Source: Pseudoduganella umbonata (lineage in GTDB: Bacteria; Pseudomonadota; Gammaproteobacteria; Burkholderiales; Burkholderiaceae_D). From it: a stretch of DNA of 64,000 nucleotides. Below the pieces are notes generated by a model. The model saw only the letters and a list, made by a program, of their open reading frames with translations, had not been told where the DNA came from and did not search any database. The stretch spans positions 434,001 through 498,000 of the forward strand of contig NZ_JACHXS010000003.1 in the NCBI RefSeq assembly GCF_014192225.1, read 5' to 3'. Below are positions 18,723 through 29,902 of the stretch, piece after piece. The position numbers were made by a program, and so were the translations under genes. Numbering within the stretch: the stretch's first letter is position 1; each line of letters starts with the position of its first letter.

Positions 18723-19472
18723 ATGTCTGAAGAGTTGTTGCGTTTATCGAAACGCATGTCCGAACTGGGCCTGTCGTCGCGCCGCGAAGCCGACGAATGG
18801 ATCGCCAAGGGCTGGGTGCGCGTGGACGGCAAGGTCGTGTCCGAGCTGGGCACGAAGGTCTACCCGAGCCAGAAGATCACCGTCGAGCGGCAGGCTGCCG
18901 CCGAGCAGAGCAAGCGCGTGACCATCCTGATCAACAAGCCGATGGGCTATGTCAGCGGCCAGGCCGAGGATGGCTATACGCCAGCGGTGGCGCTGATCAA
19001 GCCGGAAAACCGCTGGCCCGACGATCCGGCGCCCGAGCAGTTCCACCCCACGCAGTTGCGCAGCCTGGTGCCGGCCGGCCGGCTCGACATCGATTCCGTC
19101 GGCCTGCTCGTTCTCACGCAGGATGGCCGCGTGGCCAAGCACCTGATCGGCCACGATACCGACATCGACAAGGAGTACCTGGTGCGCGTGGAATACACGA
19201 AGCCGGGCAAGCTGCCCGATGCCGACCTGAAAAAACTGAACCACGGTTTATGGATGGACGGCAAACCGCTGCTGCCGGCCAAGGTGCGCTGGCAGAATGA
19301 CGACCAGCTGTCGTTCACCCTCCGGGAAGGCAAGAAACGGCAGATCCGCCGCATGTGCGAGATGGTCGGCCTGAAGGTCGTGGGCCTGAAGCGCGTGCGC
19401 ATCGGCAAGGTGAAACTGGGCGAGCTGCCGGTCGGGCAATGGCGCTATCTCGCGCCGGATGAGCGGTTTTAG
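18723..19472 (+). CDS. rluF: RsuA/RluF-family pseudouridine synthase
   Basis: Isomerises a uridine in rRNA to pseudouridine. An N-terminal S4 RNA-binding domain (residues 5-50, LSKRMSELGLSSRREADEWI) precedes the catalytic domain. VPAGRLDIDSVGLLVL holds the catalytic Asp122, and GKKRQIRRMCEMVGL is the conserved RsuA-family motif. The GVPL-like C-terminal motif reads GELPVGQWR. Closest in layout to 23S U2604 synthase RluF, but RluE or RsuA activity cannot be excluded by eye. 249 aa. Six bases after glnD, so probably the third gene of the map operon. Confidence 0.8.
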   Translation: MSEELLRLSKRMSELGLSSRREADEWIAKGWVRVDGKVVSELGTKVYPSQKITVERQAAAEQSKRVTILINKPMGYVSGQAEDGYTPAVALIKPENRWPDDPAPEQFHPTQLRSLVPAGRLDIDSVGLLVLTQDGRVAKHLIGHDTDIDKEYLVRVEYTKPGKLPDADLKKLNHGLWMDGKPLLPAKVRWQNDDQLSFTLREGKKRQIRRMCEMVGLKVVGLKRVRIGKVKLGELPVGQWRYLAPDERF

Positions 19473-19558
19473 CGACAGCCTCTAGCCGTAGGGCAATATT
19501 GTTGTCTGCGATCAAAGGATTTGCTGGTATGCTTGCTGACTACTAGCCGAGCACGCCC

Positions 19559-20470
19559 ATGACTTTCACTCTCAAGAACCTTCGCGACCACCTGCCCTGG
19601 TTGCAATCGCCGACCGTGCGCCGCTTCAGCGCGCAATTGCGCCCCAAGGGGAACGCGTTGCCAGGTATCGGCGGCAACGTGACAGAGTATGTGCGTACCG
19701 AAGCGGCGGGCGACCTGATCACGGCCGGGCTGCTGCCCCGCCGCAGGAGAATGAGCGCGGCGGACATCGCCGAACGCATTCCGCTCGCCTCGATGCCGCA
19801 CGAGATCACCGACATGGCGGCGATCCGCGATGCGCTGCAAACGCTGTATGACCGCGGCGAACCGGTGACGCTCTACGCGGACGGCAACGGCACGCCGCTG
19901 CTGGCGCGCATCCATGCGCTGCATGCCACCGATCCATCGTTTACGCTGCGGCTGGAAGACGGCTGCGTACTCCCGGCAGGCTCCTGCACGTTCGTCAGCC
20001 GCCTCGATTCGGCGCGCTTCCAGTTCGAGCTCACGTCCGACTGGACGCCGCTGCCCGGCCAGCCCACGCTCGTGCCGGCCCGGTTTCCGGCGCTCTGCTT
20101 GGTCTTGAACCGCCGCGGTTCCCGGCGCCTGGAAACGCCGGTTGCCGGCAACTACACCGCGTCGTTCGTCATGTTCGGTACGCCGTTCGAGATGCTGCTG
20201 TACGACGTCGCCGCCGGTGGCGTCGGCATGCGCTGCGCCCCGCGCGATGCACCCGGCCTGCACATCGGCCGCAAGCTGCAACGCGTGCGGCTGGAGCTGA
20301 ACGACACCGTCGTCATCTGCGACCTGGAAGTGCGCCTGTCGCGCCGCTTCCGCTCGTTCCTGCTGGGCGAACAGGTGCAGATCGGCTGCCGCTTCGTCGA
20401 CCTGACGGCGCAGATGCAGACGCTGGTGGACCGCGCGATCGCCAAGATGGCCCAGGGCCGGCGCCCGTAA
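19559..20470 (+). CDS. YcgR-like PilZ-domain protein (c-di-GMP effector)
   Basis: Probably binds cyclic di-GMP. The C-terminal half carries a PilZ signature: an RxxxR pair in NRRGSRRLETP (near residues 185-190), followed about 30 residues later by YDVAAGGVGM. The latter fits D/N-x-S-x-x-G except that Ala replaces Ser. The N-terminal half (PVTLYADGNGTPLLARIHAL) resembles the YcgR N domain. YcgR proteins slow the flagellar motor at high c-di-GMP; that role here is inferred, as no flagellar gene is nearby. 303 aa. It lies 86 bp after the pseudouridine synthase. Confidence 0.7.
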   Translation: MTFTLKNLRDHLPWLQSPTVRRFSAQLRPKGNALPGIGGNVTEYVRTEAAGDLITAGLLPRRRRMSAADIAERIPLASMPHEITDMAAIRDALQTLYDRGEPVTLYADGNGTPLLARIHALHATDPSFTLRLEDGCVLPAGSCTFVSRLDSARFQFELTSDWTPLPGQPTLVPARFPALCLVLNRRGSRRLETPVAGNYTASFVMFGTPFEMLLYDVAAGGVGMRCAPRDAPGLHIGRKLQRVRLELNDTVVICDLEVRLSRRFRSFLLGEQVQIGCRFVDLTAQMQTLVDRAIAKMAQGRRP

Positions 20471-20501
20471 CAGTCCCAAAACTGTTGCCTGAACATTGCC
20501 T

Positions 20502-20673
20502 GGTGTCGGACACCGGCTTCTTGGTGGCTTCACAGGGGTTTCGTAGAGCATGCTCTGCGCCTGTGAAGCGGTGATGACATGCATGTCATCACTCCTTCCG
20601 GACACCGGTTTTATGCACGATATCGGCAAAATACTGGCGAACACCGGTGTCCGACACCAAGGTGTCCGACACC
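20502..20673. repeat. Three GGTGTCNGACACC repeats flanking element copy B
   Basis: Copies at 20502-20514, 20646-20658 and 20661-20673. The first lies left and the other two right of the 74-nt element at 20526-20599. A partial inverted copy (GGACACCGG) directly follows the element at about 20600. Located between the 3' ends of two convergent genes. Confidence 0.8.
20526..20599. repeat. 74-nt two-hairpin element, copy B
   Basis: Outer stem TTCACAGG (20529-20536) with CCTGTGAA (20560-20567) encloses AGAGCATGCTCT (20545-20556). A 22-bp perfect palindrome occupies 20571-20592. Same length and same invariant bases as copy A at 15080-15153, including AGGGGTTTC and CTCCTTCC. Confidence 0.85.
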
Positions 20674-20720
20674 AGTAACGCACGCGTCAGCTACGTTCGC
20701 CCAGTGACACGGCGTCGAAT

Positions 20721-21551
20721 TCAGAGAACATCCAGCGGCACGGCCCGCGATGGCGGCGGAAACGCGGCGTCCAGCACCGCAAGGTCTTCCGCCGTCAGCA
20801 CGATGTCCAGCGCAGCGCGGTTGGCGCGCACGTGCTCCGGCTGCACCGCCTTCGGAATGGCGGTCACACCTTCCTGCGCGAACAGCCAGGCCAGCGCGAC
20901 CTGCGCCGGCGTGGCGCCGTGCCGGCCGGCGACCTGCCGCAGTGCCGGGTCGGCGAACAGCCGCTGCTGATCGCGCCGGCTTGATTCGAGCGGCGAATAC
21001 GCCATCACGGGAATGCCGTGCCGGCGGCACCAGGGCAGCAGGTCGAATTCGATACCGCGCCGCCGCAGGTTGTACATCACCTGGTTGGCGGCAAGCGCCG
21101 CGCCGCCGGGCACGCGGACGGCTTCCTCCATGTCCGCAGTGTCGAAGTTGCTGACGCCGTACGCCAGGATCTTGCCGGCCGCGCGCAGCGTCTCGAAGCC
21201 TTCCAGCGTCTCGGCCAGCGGCACGCCGCCGCGCCAGTGCAGCAAATACAGGTCGATGCGGTCGGTGCCCAGCCGCGCCAGGCTGCGTTCGCAGGCGCGC
21301 TGCACTTCGGTGCGCCCGGCATTGTGCGGATACACCTTGCTGACGATGACGACCTCGTCGCGCCGGCCGGCGATCGCTGCGCCGACCACGCGCTCGGCGC
21401 CCCCTTCGCCGTACATCTCGGCGGTGTCGATCAGCGTGATGCCGAGGTCCACGCCCAGTTGCAGCGCGCGCACCTCGTCGTTCCTGCGCGCCGGGTCGTC
21501 GCCCATGTACCACGTACCCTGCCCCAGCCGGTGGCCTGCGATGGGATTCAT
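20721..21551 (-). CDS. Aldo/keto reductase
   Basis: NADPH-dependent carbonyl reductase with a TIM-barrel fold. The catalytic tetrad is visible: Asp42 and Tyr47 in [11 protein letters not shown], Lys72 in VSKVYPHN and His105 in LLHWRGG. The cofactor segment [14 protein letters not shown] is near the C terminus. Substrate unknown. ATG 21551 overlaps the stop of the upstream membrane-protein gene by four bases (ATGA), indicating translational coupling. 276 aa, a short member of the family. Confidence 0.9.
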   Translation of the reverse strand: MNPIAGHRLGQGTWYMGDDPARRNDEVRALQLGVDLGITLIDTAEMYGEGGAERVVGAAIAGRRDEVVIVSKVYPHNAGRTEVQRACERSLARLGTDRIDLYLLHWRGGVPLAETLEGFETLRAAGKILAYGVSNFDTADMEEAVRVPGGAALAANQVMYNLRRRGIEFDLLPWCRRHGIPVMAYSPLESSRRDQQRLFADPALRQVAGRHGATPAQVALAWLFAQEGVTAIPKAVQPEHVRANRAALDIVLTAEDLAVLDAAFPPPSRAVPLDVL

Positions 21552-22255
21552 ATGCCGAACGCTCCCGCGGAAAGTGTATAGGTGAATGCAAACAGGAACA
21601 GCACGAAGAACAGCAGCAGCACCAGGACGACGATGCCGGCCGCCCTGGCAGGCAGCAGTTTCGGCAGCCACGTGGCAAACGCGTCGAACGCCACCGACAA
21701 CAGCAATACCGCCAGCGGCGCCTGCCAGTACAGCAGCGCGGCCACCAGGCCCTGCTCCAGCGCATTCCAGCCGATGTAGCCTTTCAGCACGATGCCCGGC
21801 GCGACGAAGGTGAACACCGCGGCCGCCACGTGCATGACCGCCTTGAACAGCAGGAAGGCGCGGGGCGACGGCGGCTTGTCGCGCAGGATGTTGCCGAAGA
21901 AGTAACGGACGCCGGTACCCTGCCCGGTGGCAGCCAGCACGGCCAGCCCCAGCGCGAACGGCACCAGGGCGCACAGCCACAGCACCAGCATCGATGCCGG
22001 CGGCAGGTAGGAAGCATCGAGCAGGATGGCCAGCGGCGGCGGCTCGCCCAGCGCAGCCACGCGGAACATGGCCAGCAGCTGGACCGCCAGCAGGGATGCC
22101 ACGCACAGCTTCAGCACGAAGCCGGCGCGGGGAATGAACATCAGGCCTTCGGCCACCACGAGGAAGATCACGGTGGCCAGCAGCAGGCGCCAGGGAAAGG
22201 CGCCGATCAGCGCAATGGCGGCCGCGGCGGCCTGCAGGATATCCGCCAGCGCCAT
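21548..22255 (-). CDS. Polytopic inner-membrane protein of unknown function
   Basis: Not recognised. 235 aa with five or six hydrophobic helices, beginning [20 protein letters not shown]; the loop [20 protein letters not shown] is the only long hydrophilic segment. It lies 7 bp after the OPT transporter gene and overlaps the aldo/keto reductase start, so the three are one transcript. A partner or accessory role for the transporter is possible but unsupported. Confidence 0.75.
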   Translation of the reverse strand: MALADILQAAAAAIALIGAFPWRLLLATVIFLVVAEGLMFIPRAGFVLKLCVASLLAVQLLAMFRVAALGEPPPLAILLDASYLPPASMLVLWLCALVPFALGLAVLAATGQGTGVRYFFGNILRDKPPSPRAFLLFKAVMHVAAAVFTFVAPGIVLKGYIGWNALEQGLVAALLYWQAPLAVLLLSVAFDAFATWLPKLLPARAAGIVVLVLLLFFVLFLFAFTYTLSAGAFGI

Positions 22256-22262
22256 CCGGTGC

Positions 22263-24254
22263 TTACCCCTCGATGCGGCGGGCCGAGTTGGCAGCCCAGC
22301 GGTACAGGCTGACGAGGATCGCGGCCGCGACGACCAGCGCGATCAGCATGCCGGTCGATTCCTCGACGCCGGCACCGAACGCCAGCGGGTCGGCCGTTCC
22401 GGACAGCACGATCAGCGCGGCCAGCGCCACATTGAACAGGCTCTCGCCGACGATGAAGCCGGACATCACCAGCACACCCACGCGCGACGCGGCTTCGCCG
22501 TACGTCTTGCCGCGCAGTGACTTCTCGAAATAGTAGCCAGCCACCGCGCCAACCACCACCGGTGCCGTGACGGCCGACGGCAGGTAGACGGCCAGGCCCA
22601 CGCCCAGCGGCGGCAGGCTGTACTTGCCATGGCTGGACTTCTTCAGCACGAAGTCGATCGCCACCAGCGCGAGGCCGATCAGGGCGCCCCAGCCGATCAG
22701 GTGCCACGGCAGGTCGCCGCCGATCACGCCGCGCGCCAGCGTGGAGATCAGCGTTGCCTGCGGCGCGGCCAGCGGCTGGTCGGAAATGGCGTTCTGGTTC
22801 GGCGCACCGGCAAAGCCGTAGGCGTGATTGAGCAGGTCCAGCACGGGCGGCACCACGCAGGAGCCGGCGAACACGCCGATGATCAGCGCTACCTGCTGCT
22901 TCCACGGCGTGGCGCCGACCAGCTGGCCGGTCTTCAGGTCCTGCAGGTTGTCGTTGCCGATCACGGCGACCGCCAGCACCACGGTGGTGACGAACAGCGC
23001 GAACGCGATCAGCGCCTGGGCGGTATCCGGGCCCAGTACTTCGCGGCCGACGAAGCCGATCGACGTGGCGGCACCGAGGATCGTGAGGATCGCGATGCCG
23101 GACACCGGCGAGTTCGACGAACCGATCAGGCCCGCCATGTAGCCGCACACGGCGGCGGCCAGCAGGCCGGCCACCAGGATGTAGCCGATGCCGACGATGA
23201 CCAGCGGCGTGGCGATCGACGCCAGCACACCGCCCTCCAGGAAGGCTGCCAGCAGCCAGCCGGCCGGCACCATCGCGATCAGCGTGACGAGGCCGACGAT
23301 GAAGATCGGCATGTCGCGTTCCACGCGCGGCACCTCGGCGCCGCCGTGCTTCGCCGCGCGCGACGCTTCCAGCGCCGACTTCAGGCCGCCGAACACGGGC
23401 TTGGCCAGCGTGGCCAGCGTGACGATGGCCGCGGCGCCGATCGTGCCCGCGCCCATCATGCGCACCTGGGTGCTCCACACGCCCAGCGCGTGGTCGGCGA
23501 CCGAGGCGCCGGCGGCCATCGGCGTGGCGGCCGTCAGGATCGGCACCAGGATGCCCCAGGCGATGACGAGACCGGTCAGCATCGCGATGCCGACCGTGAT
23601 GCCCATCAGGTGGCCGGCGCCGATCAGCGCCAGCGAAGTCGATGCGCCCAGCCCGGTGGCGGCGCTGCCGCTGCCGAACCGGAAGTAGTAGGCCACTTCG
23701 TGCGACACCAGCTTGGCGCCGGCCAGCGCGGCGAAGCCCGCCGATGCCAGCGTGCCCAGTACCACCGCCTTCAGGCCGGCCTTGCCTTCCTGCGCGCCGG
23801 CGCGCGACTGGGTGCCGACCTTCAGCACCTCGGCGGCGGCCACGCCTTCCGGATAGGGCAGCTTCGACTGCGACACCAGCGCGCGGCGCAGTGGGATCGT
23901 GTACATCACGCCCAGTACGCCGCCGATCGCGCAGGCGCCGAACGTGGGCCAGAACGGGATCTCGGCCCACCAGCCGATCATCAGGAGGCCGGGCAGCACG
24001 AAAATCACCGACGCCAGCGTGCCGGCGGCGGAAGCGATCGTCTGAACGATATTGTTTTCCTGGATCGTCGCATCCTTGAAGGCGGACAGCAGCGCCATCG
24101 AGATGACGGCGGCGGGGATCGAGGTGGCGAAGGTCAGGCCGACTTTCAGGCCGAGGTAGACCTGCGCGGCCGTGAAGACCAGCGTGATCAGGATGCCGAG
24201 GACGATCCCCCGGATGGAAAATTCGAGTGGATTGGACGAAGAGGGTTGGCTCAT
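22263..24254 (-). CDS. OPT/YSL-family oligopeptide transporter
   Basis: Large inner-membrane transporter of the OPT family; bacterial members are linked to small peptides or metal chelates. 663 aa with about fourteen to sixteen hydrophobic segments. Family blocks seen: GLKVGLTFATSIPAAVISMA near the start, KLPYPEGVAAAEVLKVG after the first third, and VSGIAILTILGAATSIGFVG in the second half. First gene of a three-gene operon, with a promoter and inverted repeats upstream suggesting repressor control. Substrate unknown. Confidence 0.88.
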   Translation of the reverse strand: MSQPSSSNPLEFSIRGIVLGILITLVFTAAQVYLGLKVGLTFATSIPAAVISMALLSAFKDATIQENNIVQTIASAAGTLASVIFVLPGLLMIGWWAEIPFWPTFGACAIGGVLGVMYTIPLRRALVSQSKLPYPEGVAAAEVLKVGTQSRAGAQEGKAGLKAVVLGTLASAGFAALAGAKLVSHEVAYYFRFGSGSAATGLGASTSLALIGAGHLMGITVGIAMLTGLVIAWGILVPILTAATPMAAGASVADHALGVWSTQVRMMGAGTIGAAAIVTLATLAKPVFGGLKSALEASRAAKHGGAEVPRVERDMPIFIVGLVTLIAMVPAGWLLAAFLEGGVLASIATPLVIVGIGYILVAGLLAAAVCGYMAGLIGSSNSPVSGIAILTILGAATSIGFVGREVLGPDTAQALIAFALFVTTVVLAVAVIGNDNLQDLKTGQLVGATPWKQQVALIIGVFAGSCVVPPVLDLLNHAYGFAGAPNQNAISDQPLAAPQATLISTLARGVIGGDLPWHLIGWGALIGLALVAIDFVLKKSSHGKYSLPPLGVGLAVYLPSAVTAPVVVGAVAGYYFEKSLRGKTYGEAASRVGVLVMSGFIVGESLFNVALAALIVLSGTADPLAFGAGVEESTGMLIALVVAAAILVSLYRWAANSARRIEG

Positions 24255-24307
24255 CCTGGTTTCTCCCGGTGGCCCGGATTTTTGATCCAGGATTTGTTAT
24301 TGGGTGC

Positions 24308-24323
24308 TTGGTCTGGGGACCAA
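24308..24323. promoter_or_regulatory. Inverted repeat downstream of the OPT promoter
   Basis: TTGGTC-TGGG-GACCAA, perfect 6-bp arms, about 13 bp downstream of the proposed -10 box. Could be a second operator or an mRNA hairpin in the 5' leader. Confidence 0.4.
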
Positions 24324-24335
24324 ATGCTGGGCGGG

Positions 24336-24378
24336 ATATTACGACAGATTTACCTTTGCGCCAATGATCGTTGGCGCA
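24336..24378 (-). promoter_or_regulatory. Candidate OPT-operon promoter with overlapping perfect inverted repeat
   Basis: On the minus strand TTGGCG (24359-24364), a 17-bp spacer and TAATAT (24336-24341) make a good sigma-70 promoter. TGCGCCAA-TGATCG-TTGGCGCA (24357-24378) has perfect 8-bp arms and covers the -35 box, so a dimeric regulator binding there would be expected to affect transcription. The regulator is not identifiable from this window. Confidence 0.6.
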
Positions 24379-24421
24379 TATTGAAATGCAGTGCTTACCT
24401 TGGCTTGCGTTCACGAAAACC

Positions 24422-24553
24422 GGTGTCCGACACCTTTTCCGGAAGAAGCGCCCGAAAAAAGTGTCCGACACCAGGCGCTCAGCCGACGAGGGATGCATCT
24501 GGTGTCAGACACTGTCATCCGGGCGCCTCATCGGGATGATGGTGTCTGACACC
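24422..24553. repeat. Four GGTGTCNGACACC repeats in two facing pairs
   Basis: Copies at 24422-24434 and 24461-24472 face each other with CTTTTC and GAAAAAA inside, matching the pair at 8725-8770. Further copies are at 24502-24513 (last base T) and 24541-24553. Centre bases vary (C, C, A, T). Confidence 0.8.
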
Positions 24554-24565
24554 GGTTTTCCCCGC

Positions 24566-25102
24566 TCAGTCGTCGTCGTTCGGATCGAGGTCCGGGAACA
24601 TCACGCTGGTAAAACCGAACTTGGTGAAATCCACGATCCGGGCCGGATACAGGATGCCGTGCAGGTGGTCCACCTCGTGCTGCACCACGCGGGCGTGGAA
24701 GCCGTCGGCATCGCGCGAGATCGGATTGCCGTGCTGGTCGAAGCCCTCGTAATGCAGCCGGATGTAGCGCGGCACGCTGCCGCGCAGGCCGGGCACCGAC
24801 AGGCAGCCTTCGAAGCCCTCTTCCCTGTCTTCGCCCAGCGGCGTCAGCACCGGGTTGATCAGCACCGTTTCCGGCACCTGCGGCGCATTCGGGTAGCGCA
24901 CGTTCGACTTGAAGCCGAAGATCACCACCTGCAGGTTGACGCCGATCTGCGGCGCGGCCAGGCCGGCGCCGTTCGCCGCGTGCATCGTGTCGAACATGTC
25001 GGCGATCAGCGCGTGCAGTGCCGGGGTATTGAAGTCGCGCACCGGGTCGGCCTGCCGCAGCAGGCGCGGGTCGCCCATCTTGAGGATGTCGCGGACCGTC
25101 AC
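24566..25102 (-). CDS. def: Peptide deformylase
   Basis: Metalloenzyme that removes the formyl group from initiator methionine. The three family motifs are complete: [10 protein letters not shown] (residues 45-54), EGCLSVPG (98-105) with the metal Cys, and QHEVDHLHG with HExxH at 142-146. GTG 25102 is chosen as start: the first residues ([15 protein letters not shown]) match Def proteins and the GTG overlaps the galU stop as GTGA. The frame is open to 25210 but that part is galU read out of frame. 178 aa, ending in an acidic tail. Confidence 0.93.
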   Translation of the reverse strand: MTVRDILKMGDPRLLRQADPVRDFNTPALHALIADMFDTMHAANGAGLAAPQIGVNLQVVIFGFKSNVRYPNAPQVPETVLINPVLTPLGEDREEGFEGCLSVPGLRGSVPRYIRLHYEGFDQHGNPISRDADGFHARVVQHEVDHLHGILYPARIVDFTKFGFTSVMFPDLDPNDDD

Positions 25103-25983
25103 AGCGTCTCGCGCGTCTGCGCCACGAACTCGGCGAACTCGTCGCGCGTTTCCGGATGCTTCAGCCCCATCGCCACGGTGGCCTTCAGGTAGCCGAGCTT
25201 CGAACCGCAATCGTAGCGCTGGCCCTCGTAGCGATAGGCCAGCACGCGCTCGTGCCTTAGCAGCGCGGCGATGCCGTCCGTCAGCTGGATCTCGCCGCCG
25301 GCGCCCTTGCCCACCTGTTCGAGGAAGTCGAAGATGCGTGCCGACAGCACGTAACGGCCGACCACGGCCAGCGTCGACGGGGCCTTGTCCGGGGTTGGTT
25401 TTTCAACGATGCCGGACACCAGCTCCAGCCGGTCGCGATACGGCGATGCGCTGACGATGCCGTACTGGCGCGTGTTCTCGCGCGGCACCTCCTGCACCGC
25501 CAGCAGGCTGGCACGCTCGAATTCGTAGCGCTCGGTCATCTGCGCCAGCACCGGGCGAATGCCGTCCGGCGTGTCCATGAAGTCATCGGCCAGCAGCACG
25601 GCAAACGGATCGTTGCCGACCACCGGACGGGCGCACAGCACCGCATGGCCCAGGCCCAGCGGCGCCGACTGGCGGATGTAGATGCAGTTGACGTTCTTCG
25701 GGATCACGTTCTGCACCAGTTGCAGCAGATGCTGCTTCTGCGCCGCTTCCAGTTCCGCTTCCAGTTCGTAGGCGGTGTCGAAATGATCCTCGATCGCCCG
25801 CTTGTTGCGGCCGGTGATGAACACAAGATCCGTGATGCCGGCGGCCACGGCCTCCTCGACCGCGTACTGGATCAGCGGCTTGTCGACGATCGGCAGCATT
25901 TCCTTGGGCTGCGCCTTGGTCGCGGGCAGGAAGCGGCTGCCGAGGCCGGCAACGGGGAAGACGGCTTTACGGATTTGGTTCAT
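25099..25983 (-). CDS. galU: UTP--glucose-1-phosphate uridylyltransferase GalU
   Basis: Makes UDP-glucose for exopolysaccharide, LPS and trehalose synthesis. N-terminal [20 protein letters not shown] is the nucleotide-binding signature; [21 protein letters not shown] and [13 protein letters not shown] are further GalU blocks. ATG 25983 (MNQIRKAV) fits the family better than ATG 25998. 294 aa. The stop codon overlaps the def start. A palindromic repeat and a duplicated ligA tail lie just upstream. Confidence 0.94.
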   Translation of the reverse strand: MNQIRKAVFPVAGLGSRFLPATKAQPKEMLPIVDKPLIQYAVEEAVAAGITDLVFITGRNKRAIEDHFDTAYELEAELEAAQKQHLLQLVQNVIPKNVNCIYIRQSAPLGLGHAVLCARPVVGNDPFAVLLADDFMDTPDGIRPVLAQMTERYEFERASLLAVQEVPRENTRQYGIVSASPYRDRLELVSGIVEKPTPDKAPSTLAVVGRYVLSARIFDFLEQVGKGAGGEIQLTDGIAALLRHERVLAYRYEGQRYDCGSKLGYLKATVAMGLKHPETRDEFAEFVAQTRETL

Positions 25984-26007
25984 CCAGTTTTCTCTCAAAA
26001 AATGTTT

Positions 26008-26038
26008 CCAAAAACCGGGGTCTGACCCCGGTTTTTGG
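26008..26038. repeat. 31-nt perfect palindrome with GGGGTC-T-GACCCC core (copy 1)
   Basis: Fifteen-base arms around a central T, with core CCGGGGTCTGACCCCGG flanked by A- and T-runs. It starts three bases past the stop codon of the duplicated ligA tail and lies about 25 bp before galU. A longer relative is at 26114-26150. Confidence 0.85.
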
Positions 26039-26041
26039 TAA

Positions 26042-26113
26042 TTATTTGCCCGGCAGTGCCCGCAGCGCTCCTTCGTCCAGGATCCTGACGGCCAGTTCCG
26101 CGGCTTTTACGTG
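26042..26113 (-). pseudogene. Duplicated 3' end of ligA (remnant)
   Basis: Reads [21 protein letters not shown] then TAA, against [21 protein letters not shown] then TAA at the true ligA end (26151 onward). Nucleotide identity over about 70 bp is roughly four-fifths by eye, and the frame and stop are kept. No start codon or rest of the gene is attached; a palindrome (26114-26150) separates it from ligA. It is a partial tandem copy, not an independent gene. Confidence 0.85.
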
Positions 26114-26150
26114 TTGCCTAAAACCGGGGTCTGACCCCGGTTTTAGGCAA
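26114..26150. repeat. 37-nt perfect palindrome directly after the ligA stop (copy 2)
   Basis: Eighteen-base arms around a central T, sharing the core CCGGGGTCTGACCCCGG with 26008-26038 but with different outer arm bases (TTGCCT/AGGCAA) that remain complementary. It begins immediately after the ligA stop codon. No T-tract follows on the minus strand, so it is not a typical terminator. Confidence 0.85.

Positions 26151-29898
<3,748 letters not shown>

Positions 29899-29902
<4 letters not shown>

Larger units (their letters stand above)
24255..24565. other. Intergenic region: OPT operon promoter plus repeat cluster
   Basis: The half near the OPT gene (to about 24380) holds a promoter and two inverted repeats, annotated separately. 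The half near def (24420-24560) is made almost entirely of GGTGTCNGACACC repeats. No gene is supported. Confidence 0.7.

Noticed and set aside
26114..26150. Intrinsic terminator of ligA
   Set aside because: The stem is strong but no T-run follows on the minus strand, and a relative with the same core sits after the duplicated tail. It fits a repeat family better.
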